Assembly (NCBI GenBank): GCA_964446685.1
Contig: CAYUPO010000009.1
Coordinates: 1-53,111 of the forward strand
From: CAZWRN01 sp964446685
Lineage (GTDB): Bacteria; Patescibacteriota; Microgenomatia; Daviesbacterales; UBA10151
DNA: 53,111 bases
Reading direction: 5' to 3'
Made by a program: the position numbers and the translations under genes. Below are positions 19,601 through 26,736 of this stretch, one piece after another (positions within the stretch are counted from its first letter, which is position 1; each line of letters starts with the position of its first letter). The notes under the pieces are model-generated. The model was not told the DNA's origin. It did not search any database and was given only the letters and a program-made list of their open reading frames with translations.

Positions 19601-21750
19601 TCGGCATGAGATTTGATTTCTCTGGAGTGACATCAGGCAGAGCGCTGTATATGACAGGCCCAACTTCAACTGGAGTTACTTCCGGTTTCGCCCGGATTGA
19701 CACAGCTGTAGGTAACGTTGGTCAAGCATTGGCTGTAGTACCAACTTATACACTTGCCGGAGGGACTGCTTACGGAGTTTACATCCCTTCTGTTGATAAC
19801 ACTTCAAGTGCTAATGAATTACGTAATATTTACTCTGGTGTCACCATGACTGGCAATGCGGCAAAAGTTGGAATTGGTATTAAGACGGCGGTGTCTTCAA
19901 CATCAACTACTGGTGATACTATGTATGGCGGTGAGTTTCTAGCTGATCATAACACTGCAGTTACAAGTGGAAATACCACATTATATGGTATTCAAGCCCG
20001 AGCCTTAAATGATGGAATAACTGATACAAATGCCGCAACTATTTATGGCGGACACTTTACTGCAACAGGTAACACAGGTGGCACAAACAGTACAGCTTAT
20101 GGTGTTTATGGAACAGCCTCAGGCGCAGACAACAACTATCCATTCTACTCAGGAGTAGCCTTCCCAACAGCCAACACTGCCGGACTCTGTTGGGACAACG
20201 CTGGAGAATCAGCTATTTATGACTGTAATGGAACCCCGACTGACTTGGCCGAAAATTATGGAACCACCGATACTTCAATTGAGGCTGGGGATGTGGTTAT
20301 AATGTCAGGTCAGGCACAACAAGTTCTCGATCCTCGGGAAGGTAAAATCACAACAAAGGCATTCATAGCAAAAGCTAACAGCTCTTATCAGCAAAACATA
20401 ATTGGTATAGTTTCAACCAATCCAAACCAGGTATATGGTGAAGACGGATTATTTAGTCCAAATGAAAATCCTCGGCCCGTTTCTCTAGCAGGAAGAGTGC
20501 CTGTCAAGGTTTCAACTGAAAATGGAGCTATTAATGATGGCGATTATCTGACTTCATCTTCGATTCCGGGAGTTGCTATGAAAGCAACCAAATCAGGTGT
20601 TTCACTCGGACGGGCATTAAATAGTTTCAACGGATCAGGCGTTGGTAAAGTAATTGTTTATGTTGATACAGGCTTTGCAGATCCTAGTGATATTTTGGCA
20701 AACTTGACGATTGGTAATGATGGCAGTTTGCTGGGATCAAACATCACAGCCGATAAATTGACAGTCAGTGGTGATGTTACAGTTGGCGGAATAGTTTCGG
20801 CTAATAGATACAATTTGGATGCTTCAACTTTGAATATGGCTGGTTCACTGGCTTCACTGCCGGTTGATTCACAAAATCGCGCAAGTATTGCTGACGCACT
20901 GAATATCCTGGCACAGGCACAAAACACTACTGAATCGCGCATTGGAGATCTGGAAGCGAAAGAAGCTTCAACTGCTGCTGCCTTGGCTGATGCTCAGACT
21001 CTCGGTGCACAGGCTGTAGAACAGGTCGCTTCTCTGGATGACAAAGTTGCTTCAACATCAGCTTCAGTAGCCAACCTATCTTCCCAGATCGATGCCTTAC
21101 TAGCTTCAATCATGGGAGACTCTAATCCTTCTACTCCATCTGCTTCTCCTACTCCTTCTTCCGACCTCGCCCTGACTCCTCCAAGCATCATGTTTGCTTC
21201 AGATTCAGCAACTCTTAACACTCTAACAGTCACCTCAGAAGCCACAGTTTCCGGAAATCTGACAGCTTATGAAGGTATCTTCCAAGATTCACTGAAATCA
21301 CTCGGTGACACCTTCCTGGGTAAAACCAATATCGCTGGTGACTTAAGTGTTGACGGAACCTTCTCAATCTCAGAAGGGAGCATTGTAAATGCCCTACCTG
21401 TTCTCTACTTCCAGACCTCGGCTCTGGCAGAAGCGGTTGATTTCTTCAATGGTCTGGTCACAATAAGTAAAGACGGAGTACTGGCTGCGAAAGAGATCGT
21501 CACAGAGCAGATCAGTGTCAAAGCTGACACATCAGCCGGACAAACGATCCTACCTACAGGACAGACTGAAGTCGCAGTCTTAAACGAGCTGGTTGAAGAT
21601 AACTCGATCATCATCCTGACATCAGAAACAACCGGAGCTCCAACTCTGGCAGTAGCTGAAAAAGTGGCAGGTGCTGGGTTTGTAGTCAGAATCAGCAATA
21701 GCTACAACCAGGATATAAAGTTTAGTTATCTGATAGTAGGACAGAGATAA
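7609..21750 (+). CDS. Giant HTH-TM-fibre surface protein (4713 aa)
   Basis: The ATG at 7609 is preferred over a TTG at 7585. Residues about 15-65 form a MerR-like helix-turn-helix (VTIQKAAQVLGVSKDTLRRW, then a GYRLYDIKKL wing). An acidic, Ser/Thr/Pro-rich linker follows, then one membrane segment at about 195-216. Everything after it is predicted to be outside: over 4400 residues rich in Thr, Ser, Gly, Asn, Asp and Ala, with very little Lys, Arg or Cys. This part carries eight 27-residue DTGQGANELYDMDQNV units, phage tail-fibre-like stretches (ANGGTGASTFTSNGVLYGNG), paired larger duplications, and one LamG/concanavalin-like domain (about 2630-2855; WHHFALVRSG, GYLDEYRVSNG). Near the end come an SSxIPG module (about 4225-4375), a coiled coil (about 4440-4505) and a final beta-rich segment. 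The likely role is attachment. The DNA-binding head on a surface fibre is the striking part. The 13-bp gap to the next gene suggests an operon. Confidence 0.85.
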   Translation: MDKKLPTANQEKSIQDLYSENPNLVTIQKAAQVLGVSKDTLRRWEAKGKISSIRTATGYRLYDIKKLTKKTKNTRPAAVTTSAPEPLFTQSALPSQSSDQTTEEEISYAEEAQYIAPAVETDPDHSFYSKHIELPPLNLSTPTLQAEEDSFSWPAVESVKISTDDQTFSQYATEKKISKFSVLSSKMLNRKVYTSFSVVFTIFIFLIASSLYLPGFKNTGTGSLIAGFFTNQGSTPVIEPTPEIAKASAIHDVLAVSSIATSSKYLELNLDTNITGNLAVEGEGVFTENITAPNIIYSLVAGNNITISGDPQNPVIAATAFAETDTLQSVTARGATTTIASVFSGGLTTSSLSLTGALNMGQLSDDPASAVNGTTYYNTGSNKFRCYISGSWRDCDTDTDTDTITPAAPAFGSIALTGDTGTAEDLEDGDTILIAGSNGITTATSATDTLTISLSLSTSSETVNTSSNSGLELSADGISMLRGCANGQLLKWNETSKLWECGSDVGGLSSAVVDIREGDTPVGTNVTVLNFTASDFTITESPSGQDNFAIDYANSGITRKAENETIAGNWVFTNGITLGSGETVTIGTIGLSDAGSNNLTSGATQIGVFDEFSNSSSTTLQQVLNDLDSAIGGGASKWTDSGSITYLTSTSDDVAVGGTTLAAPFSVDVSANTVRIGSGSTNNGTLSLYASDGDTGDLLYNTSDQFQFSGGSVLIDSGFTVSAGTVTVPAGSIDNSELANSAVTVNTSGPLGGGGAVSLGGTLTLTCSTCLTTASTLFTFAGTSGSSSTITSGGTVTVAAGTGISTTGNGTGTVTVANTGVTSNVAGTGISVSGATGAVTITNTGVTSLDGGTGSIAVANATFSTGTLTIDDAAADGSTKGIAAFNATHFSASSGVISIANDGIALGTLTTGNYVSTITGNTQVGVSGSGSETAGVTLSINANSLTATELNPTLTFADGDYIDLSAILHDDSALQGLRLPNTGATPTNPTSGEGQIAYDATNNNVIYYNGSSWQTITTTGTAGDITDVLAGSGLTGGGSSGSVTLTIGGSSTITVNADDIAVTADSIGDTQLAFNTGQHLTSSSAVTFTSVDTGQGANELYDMDQNVLTTSGVTFATLDTGFGPNELYDMDQHVLTTSAVTFATLDTGQGANELYDMDQNVLTTSGVTFASLIANTSTGISIGAEVAGTNNTNGNLTFYADGDDGSNNAYTSLFTTGTQTQNITYTLPTDDGDNNYVLSSNGSGVLSWKSVTGVGGGTGTVTQIDAGNGISTGGSSITTSGTVSISLLSGADGTGVTSSRSGLEFGGASSNELTLLQGCTNNDMLLWDDSNNQWACGTVSGAGGIDGAGAANRVAYWSDNNTLTSNANFTFDPSATSGNTFAISNTGLTSGALTAFVSTNDSAADTAWIANSLTVNNAQGTTAVSTGSIYGFNLNFNQNTSIAGNTESAARIGIAQNNSASTDQSVSSILSLENDDTASGNQITATRGLNIDGANVTDGIYFNGTFGTNLINTSTGNFVLTQSGAITAATLDTGQGANELYDMDQNVLTTSTVTFATVDTGQGANELYDMDQNVLTTSAVTFATIDTGQGANELYDMDQNVLTTSAVTFATLDTGQGANELYDMDQNVLTTSSVTFDTLTLTNDLTVANGGTGASTFTSNGVLYGNGASAIAATTAGTDGQLLLGNTAGAPAFATMSADATITNAGVLTIAANAVALGTDTTGNYIATIAGSSQIGVSGSGSETAAVTLSLQANSVDASHLAASLSLADGDYIDLSAILHDDSALQGLRLPNTGATPTNPTSGEGQIAYDAVNNTVIYFDGSAWLTLTSTGTAGDITEVIAGAGLTDGGTTGAVTLNIGGSSTITVGTDDISVTADSIGDTQLAFNTGQHLTTSSNVTFATVDTGQGANELYDMDQNVLTTSLVTFDTLTLTNDLTVANGGTGASTFTAGGVLYGNGASALAATAQGTTGQALISGGAGSPTWTTGTLTLAGDFATSGANSLTLTTTGTTNVTLPTTGTLCSTSSCEDAITFSNGLTRTADAVTLGGALTANTTITQDSAETFTIANTGTGETAFDLTSTGDLNIKDNSTTFFSFQDNGTLAYTGGTGVTTQTAAGFTANSLTTGTLMQLTATALTSGSFFDVNNGSSIFNISQTGLTSSLPVNFTSPGDVAIAYDLNFTNSTASYINSAASLNIAAGEVYNSSNLYLRTYNQGTVVVDSGATTGTSFQLANNNLTTGTAVDITSTSATSGSLLNVAQTTSTFTGNLAAISLGTGSGTGLAVTNGGSGYSVRVNDDGTTTDSTPIVFDAAGNVLIGGTSESLANSSFTLGGEDLYVAGMVGFEGDIFTDGDLNIGAIGLNDVGSSNSTSGASLVGVFDEFTNSSSTTVQDVLDDLDAAIAAAGTGDITAVGSMTTGDAFADSSADDDWLGLGGSAGRIGFDDLATDEVDILSATLDLNAGLITNIGNSGTDFTSGGGLTLAGNLESYGNTTLGDASADTVSFFARINTSILPATNDTYNLGADTARWTGAFYGTGGAIHVGTSTTDEGTISYNTSTNVLNFGTDSTTNGDIAFNTDQLYIDKSTGYVGIGSTTPTSNLFAQATDGNAETNTNLLTLAHSISNAGTGDSYTKLLLHQDGTNASTTFTDSSATGHTVTASGNAQLNTSTKKFGTAAGTFDGTGDRITAPDSADFTFGSNDFTIDTWINLTSAPASGFGAAIYSQDGGAGIFTPVAVYLSTGMHVILYASSNNSSWDVHGGTDVCDATSALSTGSWHHFALVRSGNNWMVFIDGTQCGTTQVASGALFDSTSNVYIGGQFQSAAGSGGINGYLDEYRVSNGIARWTSNFTVPAVAYGGTVGADNIASGILFQMENAGGSLVSSGQIASVMTTATADNEVAALTFSTINNSGSAVAPTERMRLTGAGNLGLGDLTPDAKFEVLATTEQMRLTHTDGSKDARFTVDTNGMLTIDTSTDGTAGAVYLTDDLYVGASSETLAAAGFALDGNDAFVSGMFGVEGDIYTDGDLNIGSIGLNDVGSSNSTSGASLVGVFDEFTNSSSTTVQDVLDDLDAAIAAAGGDITAVGSMTTGDAFADATADDDWLGLGGAAGRIEFDDQATDEINVLDANFGIGDASPLALLTVGSGDLFQVNASGNITFNQTAPTVTIGNTGTLTFNDGTNDLVQIMDIGTEGVINFPNAASVDRIRLFNDTDKAKIAGGSNYAINYHAGDKLDTLGSHNFYIGDGANWSAIATLNTTGADFAGTLTSGTGNAFNVDATGAITAVTGYTQSTGTFSSTLTTTNSATFASTTANSDTLKIKPQSTSTGASFNGTLTSADLTASDKTWTLPDETGTICTTGSVCAGYQASGTYESVLTFDNGLTRTANNIQLGGALTGNTTITQDTAETFNIVNSGTGETSFNLSSTGDLNIKDNGTTFFTFQDDGTLAYTGGTGIDTETANTFTANSLTTGTLMQLTATALTTGSFFDINNGSSIFNVSQSSFTTSLPVNFTSPGDVSIANDIQFTNPTASFIKSYSALTLQAGDPFGSSNLTLGTYNEGSVYIPTNVITGTGLDIDANALTSGIALDISSTSATSGSLLNIAQTTSTFTGNLAAISLGTGSGTALNIANGGTGYTFRANDDGTYTDSTPFVIEADGDVMLGATSETIAAAGFSMDGNEFFGAGMLGVEGAIYTDGGLDVNNSALAINSSGAITAATGITSSGTINFSGLTASSVVYTDGSKNLTSTAPTSGTIGYWSRTGTTLSPATSGDSVLLNNNVAYQIKDSGGVARNMVNLTGADMQTFGTGTYNATYNGYAIDITSAYPSGQTTSAAFDIKSTSNLAATDELVQFGDSSADFLTIMGDGSMTSVNSAVTGTGFGLTGNSLTTGTAMQITATALTTGSFFDINNGSSVFNVSQTAFTTSLPTNFTAAGDVSMAYDLNFTNPTVSYIKSAAPLSLYAGETFNSSNLTLGTYNQGTIVLDTAVTTGTALSMTNSNLTTGIGMRFDFSGVTSGRALYMTGPTSTGVTSGFARIDTAVGNVGQALAVVPTYTLAGGTAYGVYIPSVDNTSSANELRNIYSGVTMTGNAAKVGIGIKTAVSSTSTTGDTMYGGEFLADHNTAVTSGNTTLYGIQARALNDGITDTNAATIYGGHFTATGNTGGTNSTAYGVYGTASGADNNYPFYSGVAFPTANTAGLCWDNAGESAIYDCNGTPTDLAENYGTTDTSIEAGDVVIMSGQAQQVLDPREGKITTKAFIAKANSSYQQNIIGIVSTNPNQVYGEDGLFSPNENPRPVSLAGRVPVKVSTENGAINDGDYLTSSSIPGVAMKATKSGVSLGRALNSFNGSGVGKVIVYVDTGFADPSDILANLTIGNDGSLLGSNITADKLTVSGDVTVGGIVSANRYNLDASTLNMAGSLASLPVDSQNRASIADALNILAQAQNTTESRIGDLEAKEASTAAALADAQTLGAQAVEQVASLDDKVASTSASVANLSSQIDALLASIMGDSNPSTPSASPTPSSDLALTPPSIMFASDSATLNTLTVTSEATVSGNLTAYEGIFQDSLKSLGDTFLGKTNIAGDLSVDGTFSISEGSIVNALPVLYFQTSALAEAVDFFNGLVTISKDGVLAAKEIVTEQISVKADTSAGQTILPTGQTEVAVLNELVEDNSIIILTSETTGAPTLAVAEKVAGAGFVVRISNSYNQDIKFSYLIVGQR
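10476..10930 (+). repeat. Large internal module of the giant gene, copy 1
   Basis: Encodes ADGDYIDLSAILHDDSALQG, LRLPNTGATPTNP and SIGDTQLAFNTGQHL. It matches 12910-13365 in the same order, with stretches near-identical at the nucleotide level (for example, the tacattgatctttcggcaat region). Confidence 0.85.
10882..11124 (+). repeat. 27-residue repeat array, block 1 (3 units)
   Basis: Three 81-bp units starting at 10882, 10963 and 11044, each encoding D-T-G-x-G-x-N-E-L-Y-D-M-D-Q then a VLTTSxVTFA-type end. The middle unit is the most divergent (GFGPNELYDMDQHV). Confidence 0.9.
12202..12525 (+). repeat. 27-residue repeat array, block 2 (4 units)
   Basis: Four 81-bp units at 12202, 12283, 12364 and 12445, nearly identical in protein (DTGQGANELYDMDQNVLTTS) but varying in synonymous positions. 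An eighth single unit starts at 13315. Confidence 0.9.
12910..13365 (+). repeat. Large internal module of the giant gene, copy 2
   Basis: Second copy of the 10476-10930 module, ending in one 27-residue unit instead of three. Some nucleotide blocks are almost unchanged, while other parts have drifted. Confidence 0.85.
13960..14680 (+). repeat. TTGTLMQLTATALTSGSFFD module, copy 1
   Basis: About 240 residues containing TTGTLMQLTATALTSGSFFD, NNGSSIFNIS, PVNFTSPGDV, SATSGSLLN and TFTGNLAAISLGTGSGT. It recurs at about 17980-18680 and, shortened, at 19240-19560. The modules suggest growth by duplication. Confidence 0.85.
17980..18680 (+). repeat. TTGTLMQLTATALTSGSFFD module, copy 2
   Basis: Same order of motifs as 13960-14680 (TTGTLMQLTATALTTGSFFD, NNGSSIFNVS, NFTSPGDVSIA, SATSGSLLNIAQ). 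A third, shortened copy lies at 19240-19560. Confidence 0.85.
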
Positions 21751-21763
21751 GGGAAATAAACAA

Positions 21764-24700
21764 ATGCCAAATAAACAAATATACAATTTTTCAGAGATAG
21801 ATAACTGGCAAAAAGGCTTTATAAAGATTACTAAAAATGTTTTGGTAAGTTACCTTATTGTATCTATTGCTATATTTAGTACTGGTCTTATTTACCTATT
21901 TAATCCTTTTAGCACTAAACAAGCTGACGCCGCCTGGTTCAACGATAACTGGGCCTTTCGAAAAACTTTAACTTTCAACCACAACGCCACTGTTTCCTCC
22001 CCCACTAAGGTCATATTCGACATAGATACTACAGCCGCCCCAACCGACTTTCAATCTGATTGCGGCGATGTCAGGTTTACCTCACCAAACGGAGATATCT
22101 TGCCTTATTACTATGACTCAGCAGGCGGAGCCTGCGATACCAGCTCTACCGACTTTTACGTACTAATCCCTTCCATTATTAACGGTTCAAATTACATTTA
22201 TATGTATTATGGCAACCCTTCTGTTGTTGATGGCACCAGATCAGCCAATTTTTCCGAATCCACCACCACACCCTCAGGCGGAGCAGCCACACCCGGTTCA
22301 GAAGAAAAAGCACCCTCCCCCGTAGCTTATTGGAAATTTGATGACGGTCAGGGAACTACCGTCCAAGATTCTGGAATCAATAACTTAGACGCCTCAATCG
22401 TCAATAACAGCATGAGTTGGAAGACTGAAGACAACTGTATTGCTGGAAAATGTTTAGCTAACACAATAGATGGAACCGGTCTAGCTCGAGTCGCTTCAAA
22501 TACAAAGTTTCAACAAACCTCAAATGTCAGCTGGAATATTTGGGCTCGAATGTCTCAAATTAGCTCATCTAACTGGCCTACGATCATGTCGCATTCTGAT
22601 ACCCACACAGGTTACGGTATCCGTTACAACAAAACCACCGGAAAAGTCTATTTTGAACGAGGAATCAGTACTTGCGACGGACAAAGCGGCAATTATTCTG
22701 CAATTGATTTTAATGGAAGCAACAGTTTCGCTGACAACAATTGGCATATGCTGACTATGACCCAGGATGGAACAAATATTAATCTCTATTATGATGGTAA
22801 ATTTGTCAGCAGCACTGCTGACTCAGCTTTTTGTTCTTCATCAGGTTTACTTCTCTATTTCGGACATCAAGCAGGCGGATCGATTGATGAGGCAAAGATC
22901 TATAATTATCCGCTTTCTGCAGCGCAAGTTGCAGCCAACTACAACGCCCGTTCCAATCCTGAAGGAGTTTCATCAGCATTAGGTGCTAATACCCAAAACA
23001 TGCCAGACGCCCTGTCTGATGGGTTGGTTGGATATTGGAAGATGGATGAAAGTAGTTGGACAAATAACTGTTCAACTACTTCAGTTATCGATTCTTCCGG
23101 TAATGGAAATCATGGTTCTACCTGCCCTAATGGAACAGGAGCAACAGGCGGAGTAGCTGGTAAATTCGCCAATGCCGCACCTTATGATAATGTTGATGAT
23201 TACATTCGGGTATTAAATAATAGTACTTTATCGCCTTCTAATTTAACTATTTCAACATGGGCTTACTTTAATACCGTTGCTTCAAATCAAACACTATTCA
23301 GTAAAGAGCTATATACTGATGCTAGTAATAACTCAGGATATCTATTGAGAATTTATAGTAATAATAGAATTAATCTAGTGGTGGAAAATAATCAAGCCGT
23401 TACCGTCGGTGCATCTGCTACATATGCTATTACAGCTGGATCCTGGTACCACATCGTTGGAACGTATGATGGACAAAACTTAAAAATCTACGTCAATGGA
23501 AATTTGGCAGGCTCTACTGCCTATACCGGTGGGATAGGCAGCAATTCTAGTAATCTCGCAATAGGTGGCACCAGCGGAGTTTATTTATTTGATGGAAAAT
23601 TAGATGATGCTAGAATCTATAATCGTGCACTTTCCCCTGCTGAGGTTTCTCAGTTATACAACTGGGCACCAGGACCTGTGGGGTATTGGAAGATGGATGA
23701 AGGGTCTGGGACTACTATTTCTGATTCCTCGGTGAATAGCTATACTAGCTCCGCTTTTACTGGGAATACTGCTTTTACCAATGGTAAATATGGAAAAGGG
23801 TTGACGTTTGATGGGACGGATGATGTAGTACGTATTCCTGAGGGAACTTATACTGATCTTGGAGCAACAACTGATTCATTTACTGCCGAAGCTTGGTTTA
23901 AAACAACGGCTGATTTTTCAACTGGGGCAACCATACTGATTAAACGCAATAGTGGTGCGGGTGGTTTTCCTTTTGCGATTACTTTAGATTCTATAGAACG
24001 TCTTAATGCTACATTTTATGATGGAACGACTAGTGTTGGTTTGACTATCACTGGCGCTAAAAATGATGGAAAGTGGCACCATGCAGCTTTAGTTCGAGAT
24101 GTTTTTGCTGATACGTTATATTTTTATGTTGATGGAGTCCTAGCTAACTCAATAAACGATACGACCACTGGCTCTCTCGCCAATAATAGTGATATTTCGA
24201 TCGGTGCCGGTAATGTGAATGCTTCCTATATTGATAATGATTTTAACGGTCAGGTTGATGACGCAAGGATTTATAATTATGCTAGAACTTCTGCCCAAAT
24301 TATTGAAGACATGAACGCCGGCCACCCCGCCCCAGGCTCCCCAGTAGGATCAGCTGTCGCCCACTGGAAGCTGGATGAGGGGTATGGAACAACTGCCAAT
24401 GACACTACTCCAAATGATAATGATTTGACTCTCTCTACTGCAACCTCAGCCTGGACAAATAGCGGCAAGTTTGGCAAAGCTTGGGACGGGAATGCTTCGC
24501 GGTATCTCTCACGGGCTGATGATAGCGACTTTGATGTGGGGGCGACTGATGATTACTCAGTTTCTCTTTGGTACAAGTCTGACAATGCTTCTAACCCTGG
24601 CGCAACGGAATATTTATTTAATAAAGCCGGCGCCACAACTGCCGGGTATGCCATCTATGCCAACACTTCCGGCAATCTTTGTTTTGGAATTGATGATGAC

Positions 24701-26458
24701 ACCACCTGGGGTCCGGATGTGGTGAGTTGTACTTCAACCGACGTCTATGACGCGACCTGGCATCATATTGTGGCGGTACGGGATGTAACACAGGATAAGA
24801 CATATATTTATCTTGATGGGAATCTCGCTGATTCTGATTCCGACACCACCTCTGCCACCCTTGCCAATGGCCTATCGCTCTATGCTGCAGAACGTGACGG
24901 CACAGACAATGGAGATGAGTTTAATGGTGATCTAGATGAAGTCAAAGTTTATCGCAGTCCACTGACTGCAGATCAGGTCAAAATAGATATGAACAAGTCC
25001 CAGTCACAGATATTGGGTGCGACAGGAGATAATTCTAATTTTGCCAAAGGAGCCGAAGCTCAGAAATATTGCATACCAGGAGATTCTGCTATCTGCACCG
25101 CTCCAGTTGGTCAGTGGAACCTGGATGAGGCTTCAGGAACAGCGGCTAATGATTCTTCCGGCAACGCCAATACAGGTACTATCACAGCCGGAACAGGAGG
25201 ATGGATTAATGGCAAAACAAATGGCAAAGCTTACAATTTTGACGGGGCTAATACTTTAATCAATGCTGGATCAGGCACTACTCTGGATGATATGTCAGCT
25301 GTCACAGTTGAAGCCTGGATCAATCCAAAAACCTGCGGTGAAGATATCGGTTCAGGCAACAGAGCTGGTTTTATTGCTGCCAAAAATGTCGGAAATACCC
25401 AAAGCGCAGGCTGGTTGTTTTTGTGTATCAATGCCTTTGGTCCGGTAAATGCTTTGCAATTTACAGTTGATGGATCAACTGACATGGTCAGAACAACTAC
25501 AGACAATGCACTGACTTTTAATTCCTGGCAGCATGTAGCAGTCACCTGGAATGGAAATATCACCACAGCTTCAGCTGTCCATATTTATGTCAATGGAAAA
25601 GAAGCCAGCTATGCTACAACCACTAATGGCGCCAGCCGAGTGACAGATGCTTCCTCAACTTTTTATATTGGCAATGCTTCGACCTCTGACAGAACCATTG
25701 ATGGCGCTTTAGATGAAGTTAAAGTATTTAACTACGCCCGTTCCCCGAGCCAAATTGCTTATGATTACAATCAAGGCAAACCAGTCGCCCACTGGAAAAT
25801 GGATGAATGTCAGGGAACTACCATTAATGACTCATCAGGCAACAGTTTTACAGGCACTTTAACCAATACCACCCCTGGCACCTGCACTACTTCCGGTGCC
25901 TGGTTTAATGGTGTCACAGGAAAGCGTAATTATTCAGTTGATCTTGATGGTAGTGATGATTATATTACGATATCTGATAATGCTACTCTAAGATTTGATG
26001 AAGTGACCAAAGATTATTCACTTTTTGCCTGGGTCAAAAGAGGCAGTAATGGAGAGATGAATATTATTAGCAAAGAAGATGCTGATAATGACGGCTACCG
26101 GCTGCAGTTTACCTCTGGGAATGTTGTACGTTGCAGTGTCGATGCTATCGATATAGACAGTACATTAACTATCACTGATACAAATTGGCACCATGTTGGA
26201 TGTACTATTGACCGTGATGGCAACGGACAAATCTTTATTGATGGACTAGCCAATGGCACAGCCACAGCTATTTCTTCAGAAGTAATGGCCAATACTAGTG
26301 CAATTCGACTTGGAACCAGATCTTATACTTCAACTAATTATCTAGATGGATTATTGGATGATTCCAGAATTTATAATTACGCATTGTCAGCCACCCAAGT
26401 CAAAACCCTCTATAACGAAGGCACCTACCGCGTCGGCCCTGTCACTGGAGCACCTTAG
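21764..26458 (+). CDS. Secreted DUF2341 plus six-LamG surface protein
   Basis: 1564 residues, 13 bp after the giant gene and probably co-transcribed. Residues about 24-58 form a signal peptide ending QADAA-WFNDNW. DUF2341 follows (about 58-155: WFNDNWAFRKTL, DIDTTAAPTDF, CGDVRFTSPNGD, YIYMYYGNPS). Then come six LamG/concanavalin-like jelly-roll domains, each opening with a YWKxDE-type strand near residues 186, 422, 640, 865, 1115 and 1342, and each containing WHH(I/V)-type, YVDG-type and LDDARIYN-type strands. Such domains usually bind carbohydrate or protein ligands outside the cell. A C-x4-KC pair (DNCIAGKC) precedes the first domain's core. The protein ends RVGPVTGAP and has no LPXTG tail or C-terminal membrane anchor. 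Domain order matches the paralogues at 27621 and 33124. Confidence 0.9.
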   Translation: MPNKQIYNFSEIDNWQKGFIKITKNVLVSYLIVSIAIFSTGLIYLFNPFSTKQADAAWFNDNWAFRKTLTFNHNATVSSPTKVIFDIDTTAAPTDFQSDCGDVRFTSPNGDILPYYYDSAGGACDTSSTDFYVLIPSIINGSNYIYMYYGNPSVVDGTRSANFSESTTTPSGGAATPGSEEKAPSPVAYWKFDDGQGTTVQDSGINNLDASIVNNSMSWKTEDNCIAGKCLANTIDGTGLARVASNTKFQQTSNVSWNIWARMSQISSSNWPTIMSHSDTHTGYGIRYNKTTGKVYFERGISTCDGQSGNYSAIDFNGSNSFADNNWHMLTMTQDGTNINLYYDGKFVSSTADSAFCSSSGLLLYFGHQAGGSIDEAKIYNYPLSAAQVAANYNARSNPEGVSSALGANTQNMPDALSDGLVGYWKMDESSWTNNCSTTSVIDSSGNGNHGSTCPNGTGATGGVAGKFANAAPYDNVDDYIRVLNNSTLSPSNLTISTWAYFNTVASNQTLFSKELYTDASNNSGYLLRIYSNNRINLVVENNQAVTVGASATYAITAGSWYHIVGTYDGQNLKIYVNGNLAGSTAYTGGIGSNSSNLAIGGTSGVYLFDGKLDDARIYNRALSPAEVSQLYNWAPGPVGYWKMDEGSGTTISDSSVNSYTSSAFTGNTAFTNGKYGKGLTFDGTDDVVRIPEGTYTDLGATTDSFTAEAWFKTTADFSTGATILIKRNSGAGGFPFAITLDSIERLNATFYDGTTSVGLTITGAKNDGKWHHAALVRDVFADTLYFYVDGVLANSINDTTTGSLANNSDISIGAGNVNASYIDNDFNGQVDDARIYNYARTSAQIIEDMNAGHPAPGSPVGSAVAHWKLDEGYGTTANDTTPNDNDLTLSTATSAWTNSGKFGKAWDGNASRYLSRADDSDFDVGATDDYSVSLWYKSDNASNPGATEYLFNKAGATTAGYAIYANTSGNLCFGIDDDTTWGPDVVSCTSTDVYDATWHHIVAVRDVTQDKTYIYLDGNLADSDSDTTSATLANGLSLYAAERDGTDNGDEFNGDLDEVKVYRSPLTADQVKIDMNKSQSQILGATGDNSNFAKGAEAQKYCIPGDSAICTAPVGQWNLDEASGTAANDSSGNANTGTITAGTGGWINGKTNGKAYNFDGANTLINAGSGTTLDDMSAVTVEAWINPKTCGEDIGSGNRAGFIAAKNVGNTQSAGWLFLCINAFGPVNALQFTVDGSTDMVRTTTDNALTFNSWQHVAVTWNGNITTASAVHIYVNGKEASYATTTNGASRVTDASSTFYIGNASTSDRTIDGALDEVKVFNYARSPSQIAYDYNQGKPVAHWKMDECQGTTINDSSGNSFTGTLTNTTPGTCTTSGAWFNGVTGKRNYSVDLDGSDDYITISDNATLRFDEVTKDYSLFAWVKRGSNGEMNIISKEDADNDGYRLQFTSGNVVRCSVDAIDIDSTLTITDTNWHHVGCTIDRDGNGQIFIDGLANGTATAISSEVMANTSAIRLGTRSYTSTNYLDGLLDDSRIYNYALSATQVKTLYNEGTYRVGPVTGAP

Positions 26459-26469
26459 GAAGAGAGATG

Positions 26470-26560
26470 CATTGTTAATGATTTAAGATTTAAGATTCAG
26501 GATTCAAGAAGATTATTTTTTTTATTCATAAATCTTAAATCTTAAATCCTGAATCCAATA
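26470..26560. repeat. Inverted 'cttaaatc' word repeat
   Basis: gatttaagatttaagattcagg and cataaatcttaaatcttaaatcctgaatcc form a long imperfect hairpin just after the stop at 26458. It may act as a terminator or RNA end. The same words recur at 27505-27552 and 32950-33012. Confidence 0.7.
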
Positions 26561-26602
26561 CCATCCACCATCAACTATCTACCATCTACCACCCACAGTG
26601 TC

Positions 26603-26687
26603 TTAGGGGTTAAACCCCTAATGATATTTTGCTTACGGAAAAAGTTAATTAGCCACAAACACTGGTTATTTAGGGGTTCAACCCCTA
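26603..26687. repeat. 85-bp double-palindrome element, copy A
   Basis: Two near-perfect palindromes (TTAGGGGTTAAACCCCTAA at 26603-26621 and TAGGGGTTCAACCCCTA at 26671-26687) flank a core containing ttaattagccacaaac. Copy B at 32611-32695 has the same length and a related core. The form resembles REP/BIME or a MITE. No transposase or RAYT gene is in the window. Confidence 0.75.
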
Positions 26688-26736
26688 TTACATTACCTGC
26701 TAGCTGACAAGTATGATTTATGGTATGATAGTCAGT

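Noticed and set aside
8766..21698. Many open frames on the minus strand inside the giant gene
   Set aside because: They are low-complexity Val/Pro/Ala/Ser translations caused by the biased composition of the repeat gene, with no start signals or family resemblance.
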